Positions 1-9,912 of a stretch of 64,000 nucleotides of DNA are shown one piece after another; the first letter of the stretch is position 1; the number at the start of each line of letters is the position of its first letter. Under the pieces are notes generated by a model. It was not told the origin of the DNA, did no database searches, and worked only from the letters and a program-made list of their open reading frames with translations. The stretch lies in NCBI GenBank assembly GCA_003220055.1, contig QHRF01000012.1, positions 1 to 64,000 on the forward strand, in the 5' to 3' direction. Source of the stretch: Verrucomicrobiota bacterium (lineage in GTDB: Bacteria > Verrucomicrobiota > Verrucomicrobiia > Chthoniobacterales > UBA10450). The translations under genes and the position numbers were made by a program.

Positions 1-41
1 AAGTAGCGCAGAGTTTGGTGTCTAACAACCGCCTCGAGTGA

Positions 42-300
42 TTAAGCAGCGGTCTCGCCGACCCGCAGGCTCATTCCCATCAGTTGGAAAATGCGGTCCC
101 GTTTTTCGAGATAACCGGGTGAATCCAAATGACGAGGACCCGGAAGATCGATATCTACGACGTCCTGAATCGTGGCCGGTCGCGCGGTCATGATCGGAAT
201 GCGATCCGCAAGTTCGACGGCTTCTTGATGTCGTGGGTAACGAACAGGATCGTTTTCTTCTCACTTTGCCAAATCCGAACGAGGTCGTTCCGCCTTTTCA
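42..300 (-). pseudogene. C-terminal remnant of a second ABC transporter ATP-binding protein, frameshifted
   Basis: Minus-strand reading gives NDLVRIWQSEKKTILFVTHDI, then after a 1-nt shift EAVELADRIPIMTARPATIQDVVDIDLPGPRHLDSPGYLEKRDRIFQLMG...*; typical nitrate/sulfonate ABC ATPase C-terminus with no Walker A part. Confidence 0.55.
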
Positions 301-1083
301 GCTTTTGCCGGCGAAATGGAGGAATTTTAGGATGTCGCTGCGCAGACGCAGAAAGTCTCCGCTATCACGCTGACGCGGACGCGCTAACTCGACCGGAATC
401 GTGCGCTCGATTCGACCGGGGCGCGGCGTCATGATCATGATCCGGTCGCTCATGTAAATGGCTTCGTCGATATCGTGGGTGACGAGAAGCATGGTAGTGC
501 GGCGCGCCTGCCAAAGACGAAGAACTTCATCCTGCATTCGCATCCGCGTGAAAGCATCGAGCGCCCCCAATGGTTCATCGAGAAGAAGAATTTTGGGATG
601 ATTGATCAGCGCGCGAGCGAGTGCGGCGCGTTGCGCCATTCCGCCGGAGAGATGATGGGGATAGACGTTGGCGAAGATCTCAAGCCCGACCAAACGCATG
701 AACTCATCCACTTCGTTTTTCTTTTCATGCAATACTCCGCGGGCAACGAGCCCCGCCTGGATATTGCGCCGCACCGTCAGCCACGGAAAAAGATTTGGGT
801 CCTGAAAAACGAGACCGCGCTCAGCGTTTGGAGCAGTGATCGGCTCTATGCCAATCAGAAGATCGCCCGAGTCGGCAGAATCGAGACCGGCCACGAGACG
901 AAGGAGGGTGGACTTACCGCATCCACTCGGGCCGATGAGCGAAATCAATTCGCCGGCTCCGAGTGAAAAGGAAATGCCATCCAAAACTTGGCGGCGAGAA
1001 AGAGGATTGTCCGGCGCCGGAAAACTTTTTCTGACCTCGCGAACTACGAGCGAGGACGCTTCAGTTTCAGCCGGCGCTACCAT
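298..1083 (-). CDS. ABC transporter ATP-binding protein (nitrate/sulfonate/taurine type, SsuB/TauB-like)
   Basis: Start MVAPAETEAS; Walker A GPSGCGKST, signature LSGGMAQRAALARAL, Walker B ILLLDEPLGALD, H-loop VTHDIDEA. The longer ORF start at 1593 runs into the permease gene. Confidence 0.92.
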   Translation of the reverse strand: MVAPAETEASSLVVREVRKSFPAPDNPLSRRQVLDGISFSLGAGELISLIGPSGCGKSTLLRLVAGLDSADSGDLLIGIEPITAPNAERGLVFQDPNLFPWLTVRRNIQAGLVARGVLHEKKNEVDEFMRLVGLEIFANVYPHHLSGGMAQRAALARALINHPKILLLDEPLGALDAFTRMRMQDEVLRLWQARRTTMLLVTHDIDEAIYMSDRIMIMTPRPGRIERTIPVELARPRQRDSGDFLRLRSDILKFLHFAGKS

Positions 1084-2072
1084 TTGATTACGCCTTTCTG
1101 CCAGACCAGGACGCGGTCCCGGACTTTGAACAGAACCGTCATGATCGTTGAAAAGAATGCCGCCATGATGATGAGCGCGGCGAAGACTTTGCCGTATTCG
1201 GCCCAGCCTTGCGCCCAACTCACGTACCATCCCAGCCCTGACTTCACGCCGACGGATTCGGCGACGACCAACGTCAGAAACGAGGCGCCCAATCCCATAA
1301 ACAAACCAATGAAAATATTTGGAACGGCCGCCGGAATCGCGACGTGGAAAATCAGATAAGCGCGCCCGGCGCCGAGCGTGCGAGCAACGTCGAGATACGA
1401 AGCGCGCGTGTTCGAGATTCCAGAAGCCGTGAGCATCGTGACCGGAAACCAAACCGCGAGTGCGATCAACGCCGCCGATGAAACGGTGGCGGACGGCGAA
1501 AGAACCATCGTGAGCGGGATCCAGGCGGTTGCCGGAATTGGACCGACCACCTTCAGGAGCGGCATCCCCCAATACCTGATCGGAGACGACCAACCGATGC
1601 AGATTCCGCTAATCAAACCGCCGATTACTCCGAGCGTGTAACCGCTCAAGAGCAAAACGAGAGAGTGCCAGGTGCTATCGAGCAGAAGTACGCGATCGTT
1701 GATCAAACTTCTGAGAACCGCCGATGGACCGGGAAAGTATGGAAGGGGCAGCATCCGAAGTCCCAATGTGACGATGTCCCAAACGCAGACTGAAACGATC
1801 GCCGCGGTAAAAATCGGCCACATGTTAGCCATCCAACGCCGGAGTCCTGGCGAAAAGCGGCGCAACAGCGCGAGCAGGATTGAGACGGCGATGACTTCGA
1901 TAAAAAGAAGCCGGTAAGAATGCGTTTCGAGCGGCGGCTCGCGGTTGGCAATGAACGTGTGGGCAGTTAAGGCAATTCCCGCGGCGAACGGGACTGCCAG
2001 CATGGTTCGCCAGCGCAGAGCTGACGGCGGCTCAACAATGGCGGTCGGGACTAAGTCCTCCTGAGGTTCCAT
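1077..2072 (-). CDS. ABC transporter permease (SsuC-like)
   Basis: Multi-TM protein with BPD_transp-like EAA region; overlaps the ATPase start. Confidence 0.9.
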   Translation of the reverse strand: MEPQEDLVPTAIVEPPSALRWRTMLAVPFAAGIALTAHTFIANREPPLETHSYRLLFIEVIAVSILLALLRRFSPGLRRWMANMWPIFTAAIVSVCVWDIVTLGLRMLPLPYFPGPSAVLRSLINDRVLLLDSTWHSLVLLLSGYTLGVIGGLISGICIGWSSPIRYWGMPLLKVVGPIPATAWIPLTMVLSPSATVSSAALIALAVWFPVTMLTASGISNTRASYLDVARTLGAGRAYLIFHVAIPAAVPNIFIGLFMGLGASFLTLVVAESVGVKSGLGWYVSWAQGWAEYGKVFAALIIMAAFFSTIMTVLFKVRDRVLVWQKGVIKW

Positions 2073-2103
2073 CGATTCCGAATAAGGCAGCGAGTTTCGC
2101 CGC

Positions 2104-3231
2104 TTACTTTTGTGCCGCCAATACTTTCTTTGCCTTGCAGCACGAGCCTTCGCTGTCGTGCAAGATCAACTCGGCGTAGAGGCGAATGTCCTGATCTGGC
2201 GGGACTTGGCCGCCCGCGACTTTTTCGACCTGCAAATTCTGCAACCAATCATCCGTCACCCCGTCGAGGTGAACGAAGGCGCGCTTGGCCAGATCGGACA
2301 CATCTGTCGTGGGACTCAACATACCGGCTGTTTTCATTTCTGCGGCGGCTGAGTTCACGGCAATCTCCGCGCCCGAGACGCTTGGAACATAACGCAAATG
2401 AGAAATGGCAACCGTGTTCAATTCCGGGTTGGACGCCAAATAACCTTTTTCGACCGACAGGCGCGCGGCTGCCGCCGGATTTGTTTCCACCCATTTCGCG
2501 GCTTTGAGCAGCGCGCGTGTCGCCCCGGCCGCCGCCTTCGGATTGGCCGCGAGAAATTTTCCATTCACGATGACAGCGCAGCAATACTCATCTTTGTAAG
2601 GAGCATCCTGCGCCTGATCGGCGACGTTCTTCACTTTGCCTTCGGCGACTAACAAACTGCCGATCGGCTCGGAGTCTGCGACTGCGTCGACTTCGCCTTT
2701 GTCGAGCGCGAGCCCCAGTTCGCCGGCGGGAAAAACGCGCCAGGTTATTTCCTTCGACGCATCAATGCCGTGCGCGCCAAGCACGCGATTCGCGAAAATG
2801 AACGGCGGTGTCCCCATTCCCGGAACGCCAATTCTTTTTCCACGCAAATCTGTAATCGAATTAATGCGGCTGCTCTTCGCGGCTTGGACCCGCAAACAAC
2901 CGCGATGGATTCCGCCGGTAAATTTCACATCAAGGCCCTGTTCGATCGGTTTCAGGAAATACATCACCAAATGATGCGTAATGTCGAAACCGCCGAGAGC
3001 GAGGACGTCTTTGTAATTTGCCCATTCGCATTTCACCAAACTCGCATCGAGCCCTTCTTCCTTGAAGAATCCCTTCTCGACCGCGGTAAAGATGGGCGCT
3101 TCGCAAGTGATCCCGATATAGCCAACCCGGACCTTATTTGAAGTGGCGGCTGAATCTGACCTGTTCCGGCCACAGCCGATCAGAAGGAAGAGGGTTGTAG
3201 CAACGAGTGCGATCGACCGCAGGGTGCGCAT
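2104..3231 (-). CDS. ABC transporter substrate-binding lipoprotein (NMT1/SsuA-like)
   Basis: Lipobox-like LFLLIGCG, then KVRVGYIGITCEAPIFTAVEKGFFKEEGLDASLV; upstream of permease and ATPase. Confidence 0.9.
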   Translation of the reverse strand: MRTLRSIALVATTLFLLIGCGRNRSDSAATSNKVRVGYIGITCEAPIFTAVEKGFFKEEGLDASLVKCEWANYKDVLALGGFDITHHLVMYFLKPIEQGLDVKFTGGIHRGCLRVQAAKSSRINSITDLRGKRIGVPGMGTPPFIFANRVLGAHGIDASKEITWRVFPAGELGLALDKGEVDAVADSEPIGSLLVAEGKVKNVADQAQDAPYKDEYCCAVIVNGKFLAANPKAAAGATRALLKAAKWVETNPAAAARLSVEKGYLASNPELNTVAISHLRYVPSVSGAEIAVNSAAAEMKTAGMLSPTTDVSDLAKRAFVHLDGVTDDWLQNLQVEKVAGGQVPPDQDIRLYAELILHDSEGSCCKAKKVLAAQK

Positions 3232-3298
3232 GCAACCGCAAGTATTCGGCAGGCGCGAATCGCGTCAACGATTCTTTCGCAAAAACGTCAGAGCGCAA

Positions 3299-4294
3299 CT
3301 AATCCGCGTGACGCAAATACATCGCCATGCCGCCAAGGTCTATCACGGCAAAATTGAAGGAAAGATGTTCCTCGCCCAGAAGACCGGCATTTGCTTCGCC
3401 CGAGCTCTTCGATTGAATTACCGCGCTATCGATCGGCGCCATCAGTACTTCCGCATTTGGAATTCTGAAATCGCCAATCTGCAATTCTTTTGCGTTACCC
3501 GCGGAAATGGGCACGCGTCTGCCATCTGTGGTCTGTGAAAACAAGCGCCCAGGGCCGATCGTTCCCGGAACGATGCCAGATTGCACGGCAATCTCCTTTC
3601 CGAGCAGTGTGGTGGTTGCGCCTGTATCGACGATCAATCGTGTTGCGTGACCATTGATCGCGGCCGGCACGTCGAAGTGACGATTCCCGGTCAACCGGAT
3701 CGGAATCCGAGTAAACCCGCGCCCGGCGAGAAAGGCCGCCAGCTGCAGACTCGTCCCAGCGTTCGGCCCGGTAGGACTGATATAAATTTGCTGCCGCCCA
3801 CAGTCGATCACCATCCCGAACTTCACCATCTCGCGCGCACCGAACAAACCGTCGATGTGAGACAGGCGGCTGTAATAATTAAGATCGGATTCGTCCGCGA
3901 GCGCGACTGGCACGTTGGTAATCGTGCAATTGCCCATGGCGATGGAATTGACTTTGCTGACGCCGTAACGTTCCCACTTTTTCCCGAATACGCCCCCGGC
4001 TGTTACCGGCGTGTCCTTAATTGATAATCCGAGTGTGCCCGCGCTGCTCTTGTCGATCAGCGTAATCGGTGCCCCAGTGTCGATCAGTAATCCCGTACGT
4101 CTGCCGTCGATACTGGCAGAGACAAAGAGGTGATTTCCAAATCGTCGTTGCAATGGTGCTCCACCGAAGCCGTGACTAGCAAAAAAATCTCTGAGAGTGC
4201 CGCCGCTCGTCGCCGCAGGCGCGGCTGCCTGGCCGAACAGTGGTGTAAAGCAAATGATGGCGGCGACGGCGAGTCCAAGGGGGGAGTTTTTCAT
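3299..4294 (-). CDS. Retropepsin-like aspartic protease family protein, two aspartyl motifs
   Basis: LLIDTGAPITLID and LIVDTGATTTLLG motifs; N-terminal signal peptide. Confidence 0.85.
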   Translation of the reverse strand: MKNSPLGLAVAAIICFTPLFGQAAAPAATSGGTLRDFFASHGFGGAPLQRRFGNHLFVSASIDGRRTGLLIDTGAPITLIDKSSAGTLGLSIKDTPVTAGGVFGKKWERYGVSKVNSIAMGNCTITNVPVALADESDLNYYSRLSHIDGLFGAREMVKFGMVIDCGRQQIYISPTGPNAGTSLQLAAFLAGRGFTRIPIRLTGNRHFDVPAAINGHATRLIVDTGATTTLLGKEIAVQSGIVPGTIGPGRLFSQTTDGRRVPISAGNAKELQIGDFRIPNAEVLMAPIDSAVIQSKSSGEANAGLLGEEHLSFNFAVIDLGGMAMYLRHAD

Positions 4295-4338
4295 GGCTTT
4301 CTCTAATCCAGTTCGGAACCCCGCTGCAATTCGGATGT

Positions 4339-6585
4339 CTAGAGCAGCTGATACGGATCGACATCCACGGTGGCCACGACGTCTTCCGGCAGGGGCAATT
4401 TATCGAGCGTTTCGCGCACGAGCCGGCTTAACCGCATGATTGCTTCGCCGCGCAGCAAAATGTGAAAACGAAATTGGCCCTGCAGCTTTTCCAACGGCGC
4501 CGCGGTGGCATCGCCAAGGATAAATTCGGAGCCGAGCGATTCTTTTAAACGGCGGACCAAAGTTTCGGCCGATAATTTGGCCCGGCCTTCATGTGCAGAT
4601 CGGACCGTGATCAAAATGGCGTGTTTAAACGGCGGAAAGTCGCAGCGTTCCCGAAACTCGAGCTCCTGCTCGAAGTAACCGGCGAAATCGTGGTGCCGCG
4701 CAAATTGGATCGACGGACTAAACGGCGTGTAGGTTTGGACGAAGACTTCTCCCGCAGTTTCGCCGCGACCGGCGCGTCCCGCCACCTGAGTGAGTAATTG
4801 AAAAGTGCGTTCGCCCGCGCGGAAATCAGGAAGATGCAGCGCCAGATCCGCGTTGATAATTCCGACCAGCGTCACATTTGGGAAATGGAGACCTTTTGCG
4901 ATCATTTGCGTTCCGACCAGGATGTCGATCTTGCCCGTGCGGAAATTCCTTAAAGTTTCGCGATAAGCTTCTTTCCGGGTCATCGAATCCGCGTCCATTC
5001 GGCGCACGTTCGCTTTTGGAAAAAGGTGAGAAACAGTCGACTCGACTTTCTCCGTGCCAAAGCCTGCGTAAATGAGCGCGTCTTTACCGCAGGCCGGACA
5101 TTTTTTCGGCACTGCTGCGGTGTGGCCGCAAAGGTGGCAACTCAATCGTGCCATGTGTCGATGGAACGTGAGCGCGACACTGCAGTTAGGACAGTTCCGG
5201 GCCTCACCGCAATTGCTACAGAGCAGCGAAGTCGAAAATCCGCGGCGATTTAAGAACAGAATCGTCTGCTCACGTTTTTCGAGCCGATCGGCAATCGCTT
5301 GCGACAATTTTTCCGAAAGAATTGGAGCGATCTTTTCTTTGCGCCGTTCCTGGCGGAGATCGACAATTCGCATCAGCGGCATGCGTTGATGGTCGACACG
5401 CTGCGTCAGAGCGAGCAGCTCATATTTGCCGGTTGTCGCATTGTAATAACTCTCGAGCGACGGCGTGGCACTGCCGAGCACCACGGCGCATTTCTCGATC
5501 TTGGCGCGCACGACCGCGACGTCGCGCGCATGATAGCGCGGCGCTTCTTCCTGCTTGTAAGTCGTCTCGTGTTCTTCATCGACAATGATGAGTCCGAGAT
5601 CCTTCAGTGGGGCGAAGACCGCGCTGCGCGCACCGATGACGATCCGCGCGCGTCCGGAATGGATCTTGTGCCATTCGTCGTGGCGCTCGCCTTCCGATAA
5701 ATGGCTGTGCAGCACCGCAACCACTTCGTGTGCCTCGGCAAATCGACTCTTGAAGCGTTCGACCGTTTGGGGTGTGAGCGAAATTTCCGGGACGAGAACG
5801 ATCGCGCTTTTACCGCGCTCGAGCGCAATTCGAATTGCCTGCAAATAGATTTCGGTTTTGCCGCTGCCGGTGACACCATGCAGCAAAATTGGTTTGGCTG
5901 TTTCGGAAGCCGCCAGCGCGTCGGTAATTTTGTTCAGCGCGAGAGCTTGTTCTGGGTTGAGTTCAAGATTGGTCGTCTCAATAAACTGCTCCTCCGCATG
6001 CGGATCGCGTTCGACCGCTTCTTCCCGGAGCTCGATTAACCCACGTTTGGCGAGTGCGCGCAGAGTTTGGTTATCGAACGAAGTCTTGCGCAACAATTGA
6101 GCGGCCGGCATCGGTTTCTCCAGTTTGGCAATCGCTTCCAACAATTCGGCCTGACGCGGGGCGCGTTTTCGCAAGTTGTCGATCTTGTCGCTGTCGATCT
6201 TTGTCAGCGGCTGCACGAAGAGCTGTTTTTTCCAACCGACCTCCGCACGGCGGATCACCTGCGGCAGCAAGCTGCGCATGACGGTTTCGAGTGGGCAGCA
6301 ATAATAAGCGCTCATCCACTTCGCCAGCTCAAGCAGCGATTCACTGATTGCAGGCGCTTCGCCCACCAGCGCTTCAATTGGTCGAATTCCCTTCGCGTCG
6401 CTGTGCTCCGGCATCGCGAGAACCGTGGCGAGCGCGGATTTATCCCGAAACGGAACCCGCACCCGCGAACCAATCCCGATTCGCTCGGCCAATGTTTCCG
6501 GCACGGAATAATCAAACTCGCGCTGAATGGCGCGGTCGATAATCACGCGAACGTAATTGGGCTTCATCATCTTGCTGGCCGACAA
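4339..6585 (-). CDS. priA: Primosomal protein N' (replication restart helicase)
   Basis: GVTGSGKTEIYL, DEEHETTYKQEEAPRYHARDVA, zinc-binding CSNCGEARNCPNCSVAL, AGRAGRG. Confidence 0.95.
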   Translation of the reverse strand: MSASKMMKPNYVRVIIDRAIQREFDYSVPETLAERIGIGSRVRVPFRDKSALATVLAMPEHSDAKGIRPIEALVGEAPAISESLLELAKWMSAYYCCPLETVMRSLLPQVIRRAEVGWKKQLFVQPLTKIDSDKIDNLRKRAPRQAELLEAIAKLEKPMPAAQLLRKTSFDNQTLRALAKRGLIELREEAVERDPHAEEQFIETTNLELNPEQALALNKITDALAASETAKPILLHGVTGSGKTEIYLQAIRIALERGKSAIVLVPEISLTPQTVERFKSRFAEAHEVVAVLHSHLSEGERHDEWHKIHSGRARIVIGARSAVFAPLKDLGLIIVDEEHETTYKQEEAPRYHARDVAVVRAKIEKCAVVLGSATPSLESYYNATTGKYELLALTQRVDHQRMPLMRIVDLRQERRKEKIAPILSEKLSQAIADRLEKREQTILFLNRRGFSTSLLCSNCGEARNCPNCSVALTFHRHMARLSCHLCGHTAAVPKKCPACGKDALIYAGFGTEKVESTVSHLFPKANVRRMDADSMTRKEAYRETLRNFRTGKIDILVGTQMIAKGLHFPNVTLVGIINADLALHLPDFRAGERTFQLLTQVAGRAGRGETAGEVFVQTYTPFSPSIQFARHHDFAGYFEQELEFRERCDFPPFKHAILITVRSAHEGRAKLSAETLVRRLKESLGSEFILGDATAAPLEKLQGQFRFHILLRGEAIMRLSRLVRETLDKLPLPEDVVATVDVDPYQLL

Positions 6586-6633
6586 TTTAATTGAAGTTTA
6601 GATCGATCACGAGCATGAGGAGCACGAAATAAG

Positions 6634-7227
6634 ATGGCCCGGTTCATCCTAAAACTGATTCTGTGTTTGCTGGTCGCCTTGGCGGCAGGATTCGGTTACC
6701 TCGCGCTGCGATCGGGCGATGCGCTTTACAGCTTTTACGAATGGGTCAGTCCGGCGCGATTTCAACAATACGACAAACTGATTCTGTCAGTGGCAGCGGA
6801 ACACCAGCTCGATCCAATGCTGGTCAAAGCTGTCGTCTGGCGCGAGAGCCGGTTTGATCGTCAAAAATACGGAACCGCGGGCGAGCGCGGCTTGATGCAG
6901 GTCAGCGAGAAAGCCGCGAATGAATGGGCGCGTGAACACAAGATCGACCACTTCCAGGTCGACCAACTCTTCGATCCAAAGACAAATCTTGAGGCCGGTT
7001 CGTGGTATTTGCGGCGCGCCCTCGACCATTGGCAGAACGAATCCGAGCCCTTGCCCTTCGCGCTTGCCGAATACAACGCCGGAGCGAGCCGCGTTCAGCG
7101 CTGGGTTGGAGCCGGTGGAATCACGACCAGCCAGTTTGTCGGCAACATCGATTTCCCTGGTACGCGCAAATATGTTCAATCGATTCTCGATCGCTACGCT
7201 TTTTACAAAAAGCGCGGCCGAATGTGA
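6634..7227 (+). CDS. Lytic transglycosylase (SLT domain)
   Basis: VKAVVWRESRFDRQKYGTAGERGLMQV ... LAEYNAGASRVQRW. Confidence 0.9.
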   Translation: MARFILKLILCLLVALAAGFGYLALRSGDALYSFYEWVSPARFQQYDKLILSVAAEHQLDPMLVKAVVWRESRFDRQKYGTAGERGLMQVSEKAANEWAREHKIDHFQVDQLFDPKTNLEAGSWYLRRALDHWQNESEPLPFALAEYNAGASRVQRWVGAGGITTSQFVGNIDFPGTRKYVQSILDRYAFYKKRGRM

Positions 7228-7239
7228 GTCCGCGTTTGC

Positions 7240-8097
7240 TTAGGCGAATCCGCTGCCAATTTTCGCGTTGAGCGGAATGACGTGGTCGATCTTGAACGGC
7301 AGATCGACGCCGCGCTGTTTCAAGGCCGGAATCACGCTTTCCGTCGGAATATTTCCAACGAGCGAATTTTGGGCGAACGGGCAGCCGCCCAGTCCGCCGA
7401 TCGCGGAATCAAATCTGCGGCAGCCGGCGTCGTAAGCGGCGAGAATCTTCCCGATCGCATCCTCCGGCGTGCTGTGCAAATGGACGCCGATCTCGCACGC
7501 GTTACTCGATTTCATCACGTTTGTGACGACTTGGTGAATCAGTTTTGCGTCTGCCAGTCCAACCGTGTCGGCGAGCGAGATTGATCGAATGCCAAGCCCG
7601 GCGATTCGCGCAATTGCCGTCCGAAGTTCATCCTCGTTCGACGGGTCGCCGTACGGATTCCCGAATGCCATCGAGACATAGGCGACAAGATCGAGATCGG
7701 CGTTATCGGCGCGCCGCTTGATTATGTTCAGTGTCTCGAAATTTTCTTCGGGTGATTGGTTCTGGTTTCGCCGCAGAAACGTGGGCGAAATCGAGCAAGG
7801 GTATCCGAGCGTCGTCACGCGCTTGGTCGAAATTGCCCGCTCCGCGCCCTTTTCGTTGACCACGATTCCAATGATCTCGACGTCATTGGGCGGATCGAGT
7901 TGTTCGAGAACTTGCTCGCCGTCGGCCATTTGCGGAACCGCTTTTGGTGAAACAAAACTGACGGCGTCGATATTTTTAAAGGCGGCGCCGATAAGAGCAC
8001 CTAGATATTGCACTTTCATCTCGGTCGGGATCTGGCGCGGCAGGCCCTGCCAGGCATCGCGCGGGCACTCGATCAACTTTACCGACTGGTTCGCCAT
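7240..8097 (-). CDS. mvaB: Hydroxymethylglutaryl-CoA lyase
   Basis: HMGL-like family: VKLIECPRDAWQGL..., VSFVSPKAVPQMADG, GGLGGCPFA. Confidence 0.88.
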   Translation of the reverse strand: MANQSVKLIECPRDAWQGLPRQIPTEMKVQYLGALIGAAFKNIDAVSFVSPKAVPQMADGEQVLEQLDPPNDVEIIGIVVNEKGAERAISTKRVTTLGYPCSISPTFLRRNQNQSPEENFETLNIIKRRADNADLDLVAYVSMAFGNPYGDPSNEDELRTAIARIAGLGIRSISLADTVGLADAKLIHQVVTNVMKSSNACEIGVHLHSTPEDAIGKILAAYDAGCRRFDSAIGGLGGCPFAQNSLVGNIPTESVIPALKQRGVDLPFKIDHVIPLNAKIGSGFA

Positions 8098-8127
8098 GTT
8101 CGGAATCTTCGGTAACGGTTCAAGGGA

Positions 8128-9912
8128 ATGACAAAATCGCAAATCGCCGACGTTTTGCAGGAAATTGCAACGTTGCTCGAATTAAACGACGAAAACCCGT
8201 TCAAGATTCGAGCTTACGCCAACGCCGCGCGTTCTTTGGAAACCTTTGGCGGAAATCTAGCCGATCTTCAGGATGAAGAAGCGCTCGCGAAAATTCCGGG
8301 AATCGGAAAAGCGATCGCGGCTAAGGTCAAGGAACTGGCGGCGACGGGGTCGTTGAAGTACCTCGAGGAATTACGGTCCGAATTTCCGGCGGCCATCCTG
8401 GACTTGTTTTCAATTTCCGGACTCGGGGCCAAGAAAATTAAAGCGCTTTACGAGCAACTCCACATCAGCTCGATCGAGCAATTGCGCGAAGCGTGCGAAT
8501 CCGGTCGAGTGGCGCAACTGCCAGGCTTTGGCGAAACGACGCAGGCAAAGATTTGCACCGCAATTGAGCAACGCGCGAAACATTCCGGATATTTTCAATT
8601 TGGGCAGATTGCCGCCGAAGCGGAATCGCTTCGAAGAGATTTGGCGACGCGCCCCGATGTGCTCCAGGTCGATGTCGCCGGAAGTTATCGGCGGCGCCGG
8701 GAAATTGTGCGCGATGTCGATCTTGTAGTGGCGACGAAAAAGCCTGCGGCGATTACGGAATTCTTCGTCAAACACGCACTGGTGGAATCGATCATTGCCC
8801 AGGGGCCGACGAAAACGAGTGTCCGATTGCGTTCTGGCATCCAATGCGATCTTCGCGTCGTCAGCTCGGCGGAGTATCCATTTGCGCTCAATTACTTTAC
8901 CGGCAGCAAAGAACACAACATCGAGATGCGCAGTCGCGCACTACAGCGGGGATGGACCTTGAACGAATACCGGCTCGCGCGTTTGCCGCCCGATCCCAAA
9001 GCGAAAAAAGTCCGGGCCGGACGTGCAGTTAGAAAATCGACAATTAAGATTCCAACGGTGCGCGAGGAAGCGGATTTATATCGCGCGCTTGGACTTGATT
9101 TCGTGCCGCCGGAGTTGCGCGAAAACTGCGGCGAATTCGAAGCAGCGGAGAATCATTCCTTGCCGCGATTACTCGAGCGGGAAAATTTACGCGGGACTTT
9201 TCATTGTCATACCATCGCGAGCGACGGGCACAATACGCTCGAGGAAATGGCGGCGGCTGCGCAGGAGCTTGGCTTGGAATATCTCGGGATCGCCGAACAC
9301 AGCAAGAGCTCGATTCAGGCGCACGGAATCGACGCGGCCAAGCTGCGCTCGCAGATTGGGGCGATTCGCAAATTGAACAAGACGTTCGACGGCTTTCGAG
9401 TGTTCGCCGGCGTCGAGTGCGACATCTTGCGCGACGGGAAGCTCGATTTCGAGGACGAGATCTTGGCTGAACTGGATTTCGCGGTCGCTTCAATTCATTC
9501 CGTCTTCAATCTCTCAGAAGCAGAGATGACCAAGCGAATCATTCGCGCGATGGAAAATCCGTTCATCACCATTCTCGGGCATCCGACCGGGCGCTTGTTG
9601 TTGAAACGCGATCCGTATCTTGTCGATGTGCCGGCCGTGCTCGAGGCCGCGGCCGCGACTGGGACCTGGATCGAACTCAACTCTGCGACGAAGCGACTCG
9701 ATCTGGATTGGCGGTGGTGGCCATTGGCGAAACAGAAAGGCGTCAAATGTGTGATCAACCCGGACGCACATCGGACCGAACGATTGCAGGATTTATGGTT
9801 CGGCGTCGGGATCGCGCGCAAAGGTTGGCTGACGAAGTCAGATGTGATGAATTGCCTGCCGCTCGGCAAAATCGAATCAGAGTTGCAAGCAAAGCGGAGC
9901 AAGAAAGCTTAG
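8128..9912 (+). CDS. polX: DNA polymerase/3'-5' exonuclease PolX (Pol beta + PHP domain)
   Basis: HhH motifs IPGIGKAIAAKV, Pol X VAGSYRRRREIVRDVDLVV, PHP GTFHCHTIASDGHNTLEEM. Confidence 0.93.
   Translation: MTKSQIADVLQEIATLLELNDENPFKIRAYANAARSLETFGGNLADLQDEEALAKIPGIGKAIAAKVKELAATGSLKYLEELRSEFPAAILDLFSISGLGAKKIKALYEQLHISSIEQLREACESGRVAQLPGFGETTQAKICTAIEQRAKHSGYFQFGQIAAEAESLRRDLATRPDVLQVDVAGSYRRRREIVRDVDLVVATKKPAAITEFFVKHALVESIIAQGPTKTSVRLRSGIQCDLRVVSSAEYPFALNYFTGSKEHNIEMRSRALQRGWTLNEYRLARLPPDPKAKKVRAGRAVRKSTIKIPTVREEADLYRALGLDFVPPELRENCGEFEAAENHSLPRLLERENLRGTFHCHTIASDGHNTLEEMAAAAQELGLEYLGIAEHSKSSIQAHGIDAAKLRSQIGAIRKLNKTFDGFRVFAGVECDILRDGKLDFEDEILAELDFAVASIHSVFNLSEAEMTKRIIRAMENPFITILGHPTGRLLLKRDPYLVDVPAVLEAAAATGTWIELNSATKRLDLDWRWWPLAKQKGVKCVINPDAHRTERLQDLWFGVGIARKGWLTKSDVMNCLPLGKIESELQAKRSKKA

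Noticed and set aside
1083-1593. N-terminal extension of the ATPase ORF
   Set aside because: Region is coding for the permease in another frame; ATPase homology begins at 1083.
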